Below the pieces are notes generated by a model. That model was not told the DNA's origin and did no database searches. It saw only the letters and a program-made list of their open reading frames with translations. The position numbers and the translations under genes are program-made. Positions 54,983 to 63,271 of a stretch of 64,000 nucleotides of DNA are shown in pieces. The DNA is from Streptomyces sp. NBC_00285 (GTDB lineage: Bacteria; Actinomycetota; Actinomycetes; Streptomycetales; Streptomycetaceae): contig NZ_CP108055.1 in assembly GCF_036174265.1 (NCBI RefSeq), positions 3,658,001-3,722,000 on the forward strand, read 5' to 3'. The stretch's first letter is position 1, and each line of letters begins with the position of its first letter.

Positions 54983-55864
54983 TCATCGAGAGCGGGTGGC
55001 GGCAACGAGGTAAGCCGTCCCTGGCCAACGCCAGAGACCCCGGCCAACGGTGTCCGCCGGTCGTTCGTGCCGACGCGTCCACCGGCACACGAACCGATCG
55101 AATGGCGGGACGGAGGGCGTCAGATCGTAGTGGATGACGTCGACGGGACAAAGCCCGGCTTCCCGCATCCGCCGCCGCAACCGCCCAGCCGAGAGCGCCC
55201 GGATACCGGACTTCGGAACACTGTGCCTTCGCTCCGGGGGCAGGCCGAGTAAACCCTCGGCCTGGCCAAGCAGCCGAAGCAGCGGCCAATACACCCCCCA
55301 CTCGAACAGTCGGTACGGGCTCAGCGGGTTCAACATGCTGACGAGAACGAGCCCGTCCGGGCGCACAACGCGGGCAAGGTCCCGCAAGACCACGGAAGGG
55401 TCGCAGTACTCCAGCACCCCCATCGCGACCACGACGTCGAAACTCGCGTCCGGGAACGGCAGCGCCTCTGCATCCCCTACGGCCAGTTCGACCTCGGCAC
55501 CCGCCGTGCGGCCCGCGATCTCAGCAATCATGGCGGGCGCCTTGTCGACGGCGGTGATCCGGAAATCGCCAGGTCGCGTGTCGAGCACACGCCGGACGAA
55601 CATCCCTGGACCGCAGCCGACGTCGAGAAGATCGCCACCGGGACACCGATCCAGGATCTCGAAGACCGCGTGGAGTCTGGAGGAGAAGTACCGCTCAGCG
55701 GGCCCCGAGCCCTGATACGAGGCGGCGTAGGAGGCCGCGAAGGACGTATCGTCGAAACGGACACGTCCGTCACGACCGGACGCCTCTGGATCCGCGACCG
55801 TCGGACGCACCTGGGCGGAACCTGCCCTTACTACGCTCCAGCTCTCATTGCGAAATCCCACCAT
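54983..55864 (-). CDS. SAM-dependent methyltransferase (UbiE-like)
   Basis: The protein is 293 residues. Motif I is LLDVGCGPGMFVRRVL, followed by ITAVDKAP, AEALPFPDASFDVVVAMGVLEY and VRPDGLVLVSMLNP. A C-terminal stretch with SPYRLFEWGVYWPLLRLLG suggests membrane association, as in lipid or quinone methyltransferases. The substrate is unknown. A half-match to the palindrome family lies 39 bases upstream. Confidence 0.85.
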   Translation of the reverse strand: MVGFRNESWSVVRAGSAQVRPTVADPEASGRDGRVRFDDTSFAASYAASYQGSGPAERYFSSRLHAVFEILDRCPGGDLLDVGCGPGMFVRRVLDTRPGDFRITAVDKAPAMIAEIAGRTAGAEVELAVGDAEALPFPDASFDVVVAMGVLEYCDPSVVLRDLARVVRPDGLVLVSMLNPLSPYRLFEWGVYWPLLRLLGQAEGLLGLPPERRHSVPKSGIRALSAGRLRRRMREAGLCPVDVIHYDLTPSVPPFDRFVCRWTRRHERPADTVGRGLWRWPGTAYLVAATRSR

Positions 55865-55902
55865 CGATCTCCCGTCAGAGCAGCTTCACAACATCGAATC
55901 AA

Positions 55903-55915
55903 CTAAGTTGTACAG
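55903..55915. promoter_or_regulatory. Half-site of the CTAA-N5-TTAG family before the 54983 methyltransferase
   Basis: AACTAAGTTGTACAG: the left arm CTAA is intact, the right arm is ACAG. An AGTAGTT follows. It is AT-rich against the local background and lies 39 bases before the methyltransferase start. Low support alone. Confidence 0.3.
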
Positions 55916-55971
55916 TAGTTAAGCCTACTTTGATCGGTCATATCCTCCGTTCTGCGATGGCCCTCGCTTCC

Positions 55972-56301
55972 GAGCATCTGCTGAAAGACCGAGTAGACGT
56001 CGGTGCGCTGTCGGGCCCCGGCCCTTAGCAGGAGGCCTCTCAGCCGGTCCAGCACCAACTGCAGCAACCGGTCGGCGGCGCCGGCCTGTTCGGCCGGCCG
56101 GGCCCTAAACTCACGCAGGCCCGAGTGGTCGAACCCCGCATCCTCCAGCGTGAGCTGACCCGGCGACAACCCCGGCCTGCCGCTGTCCGGACACAGGCCA
56201 GCGAACTCCTCGTCCTCGAACAGGACATCCAACCGGTCCCGGATAAGCATCGCCGGGGTTCCCTTGGACACGCCGTTCGCACTGTCCGTGCCGGGATTCG
56301 C
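55972..56301 (-). pseudogene. IS1182-type transposase N-terminal remnant
   Basis: The minus-strand frame has VSKGTPAMLIRDRLDVLFED, PDSGRPGLSPGQLTLEDAGF, DHSGLREFRAR, ADRLLQLVLDRL and RQRTDVYSVF. These are the successive conserved N-terminal blocks of IS1182-family transposases, but the segment between LSPGQL and EDAGF (about 35 residues) is deleted and the catalytic domain is absent. Confidence 0.65.
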
Positions 56302-56528
56302 TGCCGACTCTCCGGCCGCGGGGACACCGCGACCACCTCCACCGATGACACCACCCCGCACGCACACAGCCGTCAGCGACTTACCAACATCACCAGCAGA
56401 GTCACGGCATTGCCCCTGCGGGTATCGGACGACAACGATGGAGCCCCTGTCTCGAGGCCTCGGAGGCCTGCGCATCGCCTTTGAGCAACCTTGCGGGACC
56501 CCGGGTCAAAGTCATTCGAGGGGCTTAC

Positions 56529-56541
56529 CTAATCTACTTAG
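56529..56541. promoter_or_regulatory. CTAA-N5-TTAG palindrome before tlpA-ccdA
   Basis: ACCTAATCTACTTAGAAG contains an exact copy (spacer TCTAC, the same as at lgt), 36 bases before the TlpA-like start. Confidence 0.68.
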
Positions 56542-56577
56542 AAGCTTCTGACCAAGCCGCCGGCGAAGGAGACAGCC

Positions 56578-57264
56578 GTGGCCCCCTCGGCACCCCACAC
56601 ACAATCCGCCCCCACAGGACCGCCGACGAATCGGGTCGCCGACCGGGCACGGGCCCCGCGACGGGCAGCGGGCCTGGTCGCGGCTTCTCTGCTGTTGGCC
56701 GCATGCGGGACGGGCACGACATCCGGTTCATCCGGCTCGCCGGGCGCCAAGAACGCGGCCGGCTCCAGCAGCCAGCAGGCACTCACCCAGTACCCGGCAC
56801 GCAAGCGGTCCACGACTCCGATGATCAGCGGCAGGACGATCAACGGCGACCGCCTCGACCTCGCCACCCTGCACGGCAAGGTGATCGTGCTCAACGTCTG
56901 GGGCTCCTGGTGCGCACCGTGCCGCGCCGAGGCCCCCGATCTGAACAAAGCCTCCGCCGAGACGCGCGACCTCGGAGTGCGGTTCGTCGGCGTCGACACA
57001 CGCGACAACGACGCCGCGGCCAGAGCCTTCGAGCGGAACTACGGCATCACGTATCCCAGCTTCCGTGACCCCGACGGCAAGTTGCTCCTGGGCTTCAACG
57101 GCCGCATTCCGCTGTCGGCGGTCCCCAGCACCGTGTTCATCGACCGCGACGGGCGGATCGCCGCCCGGATCATCGGCCCGACCACGTACACAACGCTGAG
57201 CGAGCTGGTGAAGGGCCTCGCCGCGGAGAAGTCGGAGAAGAACGGCGGAGGTGCGGCCAAGTGA
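56578..57264 (+). CDS. TlpA/ResA-like thiol-disulfide lipoprotein
   Basis: The GTG at 56578 has GAAGGAG upstream, giving 228 residues. A signal peptide ends in the lipobox LLAAC (about 43). The thioredoxin-like domain (about 75-225) has the active site WGSWCAPCRAE and the cis-Pro region AVPSTVFID. Such proteins reduce disulfides or metal-site cysteines outside the membrane. It is coupled to the ccdA gene (GTGA overlap), its expected electron source. An exact palindrome site lies just upstream. Confidence 0.92.
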   Translation: MAPSAPHTQSAPTGPPTNRVADRARAPRRAAGLVAASLLLAACGTGTTSGSSGSPGAKNAAGSSSQQALTQYPARKRSTTPMISGRTINGDRLDLATLHGKVIVLNVWGSWCAPCRAEAPDLNKASAETRDLGVRFVGVDTRDNDAAARAFERNYGITYPSFRDPDGKLLLGFNGRIPLSAVPSTVFIDRDGRIAARIIGPTTYTTLSELVKGLAAEKSEKNGGGAAK

Positions 57265-58034
57265 CGCTCGCCGCCGGCGTCGGGCAAACGGTCATGGCCG
57301 GTCCGCTCGCCCTCGCTCTCCTCCTGGCGCTCGCCGCCGGAGCCCTTTCCTTCTTCTCTCCCTGCTGCCTGCCCCTGGTCCCGGGTTATCTCTCCTACGT
57401 TGCCGGGATGTCCGGCGCCGGCGCCGCCGAGACGGCGAGGCGAGCCGCCCGGTGGCGGGTCCTGGCCGGATGCCTGCTCTTCGTGGTCGGTTTCGCTGCC
57501 GTCTTCACCAGCTACGGCGCGCTGTTCGGCGGCGCGGGCGCGGCACTGCTGACGCACCAGCGCACGCTCGGCATCGTGCTGGGCTCGCTGACCATCGTGC
57601 TGGGCCTGGTCTTCGCCGGTCTGCTCGACAAGCTGCCGTGGGCCGGGTTCAGTTGGCGGCCCTCCTTCCGGCCCGGCGCGGGGCTTGCGGGCGCGCCGCT
57701 GCTCGGCGCCCTCTTTGCGATCGGCTGGACACCGTGTATCGGCCCCACCCTCGCGGCGGTCCTGTCCCTGGCCGCCGACAGCGCGAGCGCGGGCCGCGGG
57801 GCCGCCTTGTCGTTCACGTACAGCCTCGGCCTCGGCATTCCGTTCCTGCTCGCGGCGGCATCGTTCGACGGTGCGATGCGGCGCTTCACCTGGGCCCGGC
57901 GGCACGCACGAGCCGTGATGCGCTTCGGCGGAGTGCTGCTGGTGGGGGTGGGCGCCATGCAGGTGACCGGCTGGTGGGGGCAGCTGATCGCCCGACTGCA
58001 GACGCTGATCACCGGGTTCCATCTGCCTCTGTGA
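57261..58034 (+). CDS. ccdA: CcdA-type thiol electron carrier
   Basis: The protein is 257 residues with about seven membrane helices. The two redox Cys are in SFFSPCCLPLVPGYLSY and IGWTPCIGPTL, the defining pair of CcdA/DsbD-beta. It carries reducing power from cytoplasmic thioredoxin to extracytoplasmic partners, here almost certainly the TlpA-like lipoprotein encoded just before it. CcdA-TlpA pairs support cytochrome c maturation or copper-site assembly. Confidence 0.93.
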   Translation: MTLAAGVGQTVMAGPLALALLLALAAGALSFFSPCCLPLVPGYLSYVAGMSGAGAAETARRAARWRVLAGCLLFVVGFAAVFTSYGALFGGAGAALLTHQRTLGIVLGSLTIVLGLVFAGLLDKLPWAGFSWRPSFRPGAGLAGAPLLGALFAIGWTPCIGPTLAAVLSLAADSASAGRGAALSFTYSLGLGIPFLLAAASFDGAMRRFTWARRHARAVMRFGGVLLVGVGAMQVTGWWGQLIARLQTLITGFHLPL

Positions 58035-58080
58035 GCCTTGCGTCTCCTACCCGGGGCTGGCACCAACTCGCCCAAATAAT

Positions 58081-58093
58081 CTAAATTACTTAG
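58081..58093. promoter_or_regulatory. CTAA-N5-TTAG palindrome before two small membrane proteins
   Basis: An exact copy (spacer ATTAC) followed directly by TAGATAGGT, which shares the extended TTAGTAGAT of other sites. It is 55 bases before the ATG at 58148. Confidence 0.68.
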
Positions 58094-58147
58094 TAGATAG
58101 GTCATTGCCGGGCTCCACGCGCGGCTGGCGCCCACCGGGAGGTCCCC

Positions 58148-58348
58148 ATGCCCCAGTCCCTGTATCCACTGCTTCTCCTGGCCTGCCCGATCGGCATGGG
58201 TCTGATGATGTGGGCCATGCTGCGCGGGGGCTCGCACTCGTCGCGGCCAGCCGACCCGACACGGAACGAGCTCGCCGAACTGCGCCAGGAACTCGCCGAG
58301 CTACGCACCACCGCCCAGAAGGACATCCGCCAGCCCTTGCGGAACTGA
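58148..58348 (+). CDS. Small membrane protein with cytoplasmic coiled coil
   Basis: The protein has 66 residues and GGAGG lies seven bases before the ATG. One helix (about 5-26, LYPLLLLACPIGMGLMMWAML) contains Cys and several Met. It is followed by a charged heptad-like tail (ELAELRQELAELRTTAQKD). I do not recognise a family. The Met/Cys-rich helix and the operator suggest a link to copper or redox stress. Confidence 0.7.
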   Translation: MPQSLYPLLLLACPIGMGLMMWAMLRGGSHSSRPADPTRNELAELRQELAELRTTAQKDIRQPLRN

Positions 58349-58367
58349 GCCAGAGACCCACAGCCCC

Positions 58368-58646
58368 TTGGCCGCGACGGCAGTAATGATCGCCGCACTG
58401 CTCTGCGCCGCCACGCTCTACGACACAACGCGCCTGATCACCCCGCACCATGCCCGCCGACCTCCCTTCACCCGACTTCGAGGACGGCGCGCGGCCCTGG
58501 AGGCCGAGGAGCGGTGGTGCACGGACCTCCTTCTGCGCGGCCGGATCGACAGACGCTCCTACCAGCAGCGCATGAGCGCACTCGCCCGCGGGAACCGCGC
58601 CACCCGACCCCACCGCGGCGGACGGTCAGGCCGCCATTGCTACTAA
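58368..58646 (+). CDS. Small membrane protein with SHOCT-like tail
   Basis: The reading frame opens at TTG 58368, and ATG 58386 is the alternative. It has up to 92 residues: one N-terminal helix, then an Arg-rich stretch and ERWCTDLLLRGRIDRRSYQQRMSAL, which resembles the SHOCT motif (LLxxGxIxxxEYxxxxxxL) of short C-terminal oligomerisation tails. It is probably co-transcribed with the preceding small gene. The next palindrome site overlaps its stop codon. Confidence 0.6.
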   Translation: MAATAVMIAALLCAATLYDTTRLITPHHARRPPFTRLRGRRAALEAEERWCTDLLLRGRIDRRSYQQRMSALARGNRATRPHRGGRSGRHCY

Positions 58647-58655
58647 GGCCATTAG
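58643..58655. promoter_or_regulatory. CTAA-N5-TTAG palindrome overlapping a stop codon
   Basis: An exact copy (spacer GGCCA). Its TAA is the stop of the preceding small gene. It is 102 bases before the next start (58757). Confidence 0.6.
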
Positions 58656-58756
58656 CAATCTAGGATGGCGGCCAGCCGCCGACCGGGGGCCGACCAAAGG
58701 CGCCCCCCCGTCGCCAGGCCTGCCGGTCGGCGGCCCGATCACGAGGAGTGAGCCCC

Positions 58757-59212
58757 ATGCGCACCTGGCCCGCCAGAAGATGGGCCGTGGCGACAGCGGT
58801 CACGGTGCTCGCGGCACTCGTCATCGGCGTCCCCACCGGAGTGGTGCCGACCCCCGTCTACACACGCATGACCCCGGTCCTGTGGTGGAACTACCCGGTC
58901 TGGCTGGTCAGCTCCGCACTTGAGGGACTCCTCGTGGCCACGTACGTACGCATCGGCGCGGCCGAAGCCCCCGAGACCGCGCCGCGCGAACGCCCCCGCA
59001 CCACTCGCGCCATCGGCGCGGGCCTGCTGTCCGCCTTCGCGGTCGGCTGCCCGATCTGCAACAAGATCGTGGTATTGGCCATCGGCGTCAGCGGCGCCCT
59101 GTCGTACTTCGCGCCGGTACAGCCCGTACTCGCGCTGGCGTCCGTCGCCCTGCTGGTCCACGCGCTCGTGCGACGGCTGCGTACCGCGAACGTCTGCCGA
59201 GTTCCTTCGTGA
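58757..59212 (+). CDS. Four-helix membrane protein with CPIC motif
   Basis: The ATG at 58757 has GAGGAG eight bases upstream, giving 151 residues. About four helices are predicted. The conserved-looking part is AVGCPICNKIVVLAIGVSGAL, a CxxC pair at the membrane surface, and YFAPVQPVLALASVALL. I do not recognise a named family. CxxC in membrane proteins of this size suggests thiol redox or metal handling, in line with the neighbouring CcdA-TlpA and Lgt genes. The stretch 59213-59495 shows no gene. Confidence 0.7.
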   Translation: MRTWPARRWAVATAVTVLAALVIGVPTGVVPTPVYTRMTPVLWWNYPVWLVSSALEGLLVATYVRIGAAEAPETAPRERPRTTRAIGAGLLSAFAVGCPICNKIVVLAIGVSGALSYFAPVQPVLALASVALLVHALVRRLRTANVCRVPS

Positions 59213-59495
59213 GGATTGGCCCCCGCCTCACCGCGCGCCGCGGCGCGACATTCGCCCTGCTCCTGGGCAACCACCGCCACTGCCGATCCTGGCGGTCCGA
59301 GGGTGGCGCCCCAGGTCCACCCTCACCGTGATACATGCGCCCTGGCCCTCCGCTCTCGCCGCGCGGCTGCTACCTCGCCCGACGGCCGGGGCCGCCGGCA
59401 CCCGTCGGTCCCGCCCTGCCCCTGGGACGCATCCGCCACCCCGGCGTCCGCGTGGAGGTATCCGCCGACCGTCCCGAGCAATGACCCATCATTTA

Positions 59496-59508
59496 CTAAT
59501 CTACTTAG
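59496..59508. promoter_or_regulatory. CTAA-N5-TTAG palindrome and promoter of lgt
   Basis: TACTAATCTACTTAGC contains an exact copy. TATAGT at 59519-59524 is a good -10 hexamer and lies 6 bases before the ATG at 59531, so transcription would start at or near the start codon. The palindrome then covers the -35 region and spacer, the classical place for a repressor. Confidence 0.72.
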
Positions 59509-59530
59509 CTGCATCTTCTATAGTGCGTGT

Positions 59531-60394
59531 ATGGAACTCGCTGTACTGCCCAGCCCCTCCACCGGGGTCCTCCATCTGGGACCGATCCCGCTGAGGGCGT
59601 ACGCCTTCTGCATCATCCTGGGCGTCTTCGTCGCCGTCTGGCTCGGCACTCGGCGCTGGGTGACGCGCGGTGGCAAGAAGGAAACGATCGCCGACATCGC
59701 CTTCTGGGCGGTGCCCTTCGGGATCGTGGGCGGCCGTCTCTACCACGTGATCACCAGCCCGGACGCGTACTTCGGCGCAGGCGGCGAGCCCATCAAGGCC
59801 CTGTACATCTGGGAGGGCGGTCTCGGCATCTGGGGCGCCATCGCGCTGGGCGGCTTCGGCGCCTGGATCGGGTGCCGTCGGCATGGCGTCCCGTTCCCGG
59901 CGTTCGCGGACGCGGTCGCGCCGGGCATCGCGTTCGCGCAGGCGATCGGACGCTGGGGCAACTGGTTCAACCAGGAACTCTTCGGCGGGCCCACATCCCT
60001 CCCCTGGGGCCTGCAGATCTCCCCGGACAAGCGGCCCGCGGGTTACGCGGACGTGGCGACCTTCCACCCCACCTTCCTCTACGAGTCGCTGTGGGACGTC
60101 GGCGTCGCGGTTCTGGTCATCTGGGCAGGTGCGCGCTTCGCCCTGGGCCACGGGCGGACCTTCGCCCTCTACGTGGCCGCGTACACGGTCGGCCGGTTCT
60201 GGATCGAGTACCTGCGGATCGACGAGGCACACCACTTCCTGGGCCTGCGACTGAACGACTGGACCTCGATCGTCGTGTTCGTCGGCGCCGTCGCCTACCT
60301 GATGATCTCGGCCCGGCGACGACCGGGCGTGGAGGACATCTCAACGACAGGCACCCGGGCGGACACCCTCGAAGCAGAGAAGGCGAGCGCATGA
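59531..60394 (+). CDS. lgt: Prolipoprotein diacylglyceryl transferase
   Basis: The ATG at 59531 gives 287 residues, close to the family norm for short Lgt (many Streptomyces Lgt have a longer tail). There are seven membrane helices with IPLRAYAFCIILGV, GRLYHVITSP, the signature GRWGNWFNQELFGGPT and HPTFLYES. It attaches diacylglycerol to the lipobox Cys of exported lipoproteins. Three lipoproteins with intact lipoboxes (multicopper oxidase, L,D-transpeptidase, cupredoxin) and the TlpA-like protein are encoded in this window. No ribosome site is seen, consistent with a leaderless message. Confidence 0.94.
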   Translation: MELAVLPSPSTGVLHLGPIPLRAYAFCIILGVFVAVWLGTRRWVTRGGKKETIADIAFWAVPFGIVGGRLYHVITSPDAYFGAGGEPIKALYIWEGGLGIWGAIALGGFGAWIGCRRHGVPFPAFADAVAPGIAFAQAIGRWGNWFNQELFGGPTSLPWGLQISPDKRPAGYADVATFHPTFLYESLWDVGVAVLVIWAGARFALGHGRTFALYVAAYTVGRFWIEYLRIDEAHHFLGLRLNDWTSIVVFVGAVAYLMISARRRPGVEDISTTGTRADTLEAEKASA

Positions 60395-60639
60395 GCAGCA
60401 ACAGCATCAAGCACAACAAACTCAGGGTCGGGAAGCTGCACACCCGGTCCGTGCCGAACCGGATCTTCGGATGGTCCCTGTTCTGGCTGAGTCTGGCGGT
60501 CGTCGTGGTGAACTGGATCGAGGAGTTCAGCGACCTCGAAGTGCTCCCCGGCGGCCACTCCGTCTTCTACCTCGCGGGTGGCATGCTGGCGGCCGTCATC
60601 GGGCTCTGGCGGGCGGGCGTCATGGACGCGAAATCGTAG
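60391..60639 (+). CDS. Small two-helix membrane protein
   Basis: The protein is 82 residues with an ATGA overlap with the lgt stop. A basic N-terminus (KHNKLRVGKLHTRSVPNR) precedes two helices (about 27-45 and 58-75). I do not recognise a family. Coupling to lgt implies co-expression. Confidence 0.75.
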   Translation: MSSNSIKHNKLRVGKLHTRSVPNRIFGWSLFWLSLAVVVVNWIEEFSDLEVLPGGHSVFYLAGGMLAAVIGLWRAGVMDAKS

Positions 60640-60764
60640 CCTTGATGCCGTTCCGTTTCCTGAACAGAGCACACCTTGCATCCGTATCTCCCATAGAGGA
60701 CCTCTCGCCACAGACGGATACAAGTCCGGCGCTGGTCGAGTGGACCCCGAAGGGGATGAGCCAC

Positions 60765-61184
60765 ATGGCGATCTCGACACGAGTCGCACTCCGTACGACC
60801 GCGCTGGCGTTCTCCGCCGCTCTTGTCCTGGCAGCCTGCTCCAGCGGGGGTGGGGGCAGTCAGGGGAGCGGCACGGAAAGCGCCGGCACGAGCAAGACCG
60901 GCTCGGGCACCCAGGTGACGGTCACCGAGACCGAGTACGCACTGAATCTGTCCCGCACCTCCTTCGCACCGGGCACGTACACCTTCACAGCGGACAACGC
61001 CGGCAAGGTTGCGCACGCTCTGGAAGTCGAGGGGCCCGGTGTGTCGGAGGCCAAGACCAAGACCATCCAGGGTGGTGATAAGGCATCAGTGACTGTGACG
61101 CTCAAGAAGGGCAGCTACGAAATGTACTGTCCCGTGAGCGGCCACAAAGGGCTGGGCATGGAGCAGCGGATCGAGGTCGGCTGA
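60765..61184 (+). CDS. Cupredoxin-type lipoprotein
   Basis: The ATG at 60765 has AAGGGG upstream (another ATG at 60756 is too close to it), giving 139 residues. The signal peptide ends in LAAC (about 23). After a Ser/Gly linker, the domain shows HALEVEGPG with the first His ligand and the closing loop YCPVSGHKGLGMEQRIEV with Cys, His and Met spaced C-x4-H-x4-M. This is the type 1 blue-copper site of plastocyanin/amicyanin relatives. It probably carries electrons or copper outside the membrane, next to a complex-I-like operon. Confidence 0.9.
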   Translation: MAISTRVALRTTALAFSAALVLAACSSGGGGSQGSGTESAGTSKTGSGTQVTVTETEYALNLSRTSFAPGTYTFTADNAGKVAHALEVEGPGVSEAKTKTIQGGDKASVTVTLKKGSYEMYCPVSGHKGLGMEQRIEVG

Positions 61185-61325
61185 GACGCTTCGGCCGCCG
61201 CCTCCTGGGCACTGAACAAGGAATCGAAGCTGATCGCGGTGTCGCACATTCCGCCGACAGCGGCAGGTTGACATGATGCCTCGCGGCGGTGGCCGGGTGA
61301 GGGGCCTATCACGGGAAGGGACCGC

Positions 61326-61682
61326 GTGGAGAGATCCGACTGGCAGCCGGTGCTGGTGCTCCTCGTGCTCGTCGTCGCGGCGATCGTTCTCCTGCACGCC
61401 GTCTCGATCGCCGTACGAGCGATCCGTGAGCCGTTGCCGACCGGCCCCTTCAGCGGAGGGCTCGAACCGGAGGAGCACGCACTGTCCCGGTTCCACGTGC
61501 GCTGGTATCCGGTCACGATGGTCTTTCTCGCCTTCGACATGGAGATGCTGTTCATGTATCCGTGGACGCGGGTGGTCTCGGCGGTCGGCACGAGTGCGGT
61601 CGTCGAGATGTTCCTGTTCCTGGGCATCCTGCTCGCCGGTGTCGGCTACGCCTGGCGGGAGGGGGCCTTCCGGTGGAGTTGA
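61326..61682 (+). CDS. nuoA: NADH-quinone oxidoreductase subunit A paralogue
   Basis: The GTG start at 61326 has GGAAGGGA upstream, giving 118 residues. There are three helices with the NuoA pattern SGGLEPEEHALSRFHVRWY and FDMEMLFMYPW (acidic quinone-loop residues). The canonical NuoA Cys loop (YECG) reads FSGGLEPEE without Cys, as in several secondary complex I copies. It starts a new operon 141 bases after the cupredoxin gene. Confidence 0.9.
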   Translation: MERSDWQPVLVLLVLVVAAIVLLHAVSIAVRAIREPLPTGPFSGGLEPEEHALSRFHVRWYPVTMVFLAFDMEMLFMYPWTRVVSAVGTSAVVEMFLFLGILLAGVGYAWREGAFRWS

Positions 61683-63271
61683 GGCGCAGGCTCGTACGAG
61701 TGGCGATGTCTCGGCCAGGAGTGCTGCTGGCCGTGTGCCCCGGGGCAACGAGGGAACGTCTTGCGGCCGAGGCCGAGTTGGCACGGCGGGGATGGCCGTG
61801 CGTCGCCGTGCCGGCGGACGCGGATCTACTCGTGGTCGTGGGCGACCCCGGTACCGACGGGAGCAATTGGGTCGCGAACGTGTGGGGTGGCATTCCGGCG
61901 CCCAAGGCGCGGGTTCGGATCGCGGATGCGGAGCAGGTCGCCGCCGCACTCGATCGCGGGATGCTTGAACTTGGCCATGGAGGACTTCCGGCTCCCTCGG
62001 CGAGCGGCCAGGACGGCGGTCATCACGGTCAGGGATCCCATGGCGAGCGCGCGGCACACGGTGACCACGACGGCCACGGTGGGCATGAGGACCATGCTTC
62101 ACACGAGAACCGGAATGGTCATCACGAACACGGTGAAGGAACGCCGCATACCAGTGACCCTGGCCCCACCATGCACGAAGCGCACAATCACGAAGGTGGA
62201 CACGCCTCCCACGCCCAAGGCGGACCGGCGGCCGCTGATCATACGGGGCACCACGCGCACGAGGGCCATGCTGATCAGGGGCGACATGGCGAAGGCGGCC
62301 CTGATCAGCGTGGTGCCCACGAAAACCACGGTCAGTCCGAGGGCCATGGCAATCTCGACGAGCACGGCGAACACGAGGCACACGGCGGGCATGGCGGGCA
62401 TGAGGCCCATGACGGGCACAGCGGCCACGACATGCACGGTGGGCATGACGGTCACGCGGGACACGACATGGGAGTCGTGGACGGACTGCCCATGGCGGAT
62501 CGGGCTGATGACCGCGACGGACTGCGACTGGACCTCCTGCATGTGCCGTTGGGGCCTGTGCTCCCCGACTGGCCCTCGGGGCTGGTACTTCGACTTGCCC
62601 TGCAGGGTGACGTCGTACAAGAGGCCACCGTCGAGCGGGTGACCGCTCCTCCGCCCCCTCAACCGCCCTTTTGGAGCGAACCGTTCCTGCGCGCCGCCAC
62701 AGGCGAGCGCATTCCGCGGGGTGACGCGGCACGACGGTTGTGTGCCGCGCATCTGGACAGCCTGGGCAGGTTCTTCGCAGTGGCCGGCTGGGGCGACATG
62801 GCGGCGCGCGCACGGTACGCACGGGATCGCGCCCTCGCGGGGGCCACAGCGGCCGAACTCTCCGCTCTCGTACGTCCGTTGACTCGTCGGGCCGAGCGGT
62901 CGCGGACACTGCGCTGGCTCACCGCCGGGCTGGGAGTGCTGCCTGCCGGGCATGCGCGGCATCACGGCGTGACCGGTCCCGCGCTGGTCGCCGACGGAGA
63001 CGCGCACGACCGCATGCTCGCGTGGCTCGACGCGGTCGGACGCAGCGCGGCAGCGGTCGACGCCTTGGAAGTACTCGACGACGCGGCCCGGGCCGTCGGC
63101 CCCCGCGGACAGGTTGTGGGTGCGGTGCCTGCTTCACAGGCGCTGTTGAACGTCCTGCCCGGTCTGCTGCAGGGCGCCGAGTTCGCGTGTGCGCGGATCA
63201 TCGTCGCGAGCCTCGACCCGGATCTCGACGAGCTGAATCACGTATCTGCAGCGGGGATGGTCCATGGCTGA
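61673..63271 (+). CDS. NuoB/NuoD-like protein with very His-rich insert
   Basis: The GTG at 61673 has GGGAGGGGG upstream and overlaps nuoA by 10 bases. ATG 61706 is an alternative. The protein is 532 residues. The N-terminus (VLLAVCPGATRERL, then DADLLVVVGDPGTDGSNWVA and IPAPKARVRI) looks like a degenerate NuoB without cluster cysteines. Residues about 117-266 hold about 39 His in HGGHEAHDGHSGHDMHGGH-type repeats. The C-terminal half ends LLNVLPGLLQGAEFACARII and is not clearly assignable. The position between nuoA and nuoH is where nuoB-C-D normally sit. The His tract could bind or store metal. Confidence 0.75.
   Translation: MELRRRLVRVAMSRPGVLLAVCPGATRERLAAEAELARRGWPCVAVPADADLLVVVGDPGTDGSNWVANVWGGIPAPKARVRIADAEQVAAALDRGMLELGHGGLPAPSASGQDGGHHGQGSHGERAAHGDHDGHGGHEDHASHENRNGHHEHGEGTPHTSDPGPTMHEAHNHEGGHASHAQGGPAAADHTGHHAHEGHADQGRHGEGGPDQRGAHENHGQSEGHGNLDEHGEHEAHGGHGGHEAHDGHSGHDMHGGHDGHAGHDMGVVDGLPMADRADDRDGLRLDLLHVPLGPVLPDWPSGLVLRLALQGDVVQEATVERVTAPPPPQPPFWSEPFLRAATGERIPRGDAARRLCAAHLDSLGRFFAVAGWGDMAARARYARDRALAGATAAELSALVRPLTRRAERSRTLRWLTAGLGVLPAGHARHHGVTGPALVADGDAHDRMLAWLDAVGRSAAAVDALEVLDDAARAVGPRGQVVGAVPASQALLNVLPGLLQGAEFACARIIVASLDPDLDELNHVSAAGMVHG

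Noticed and set aside
62000..62480. Tandem DNA repeat or CRISPR-like array
   Set aside because: The regularity comes from His/Gly/Glu-rich codons in an open reading frame. There are no constant repeats with unique spacers.
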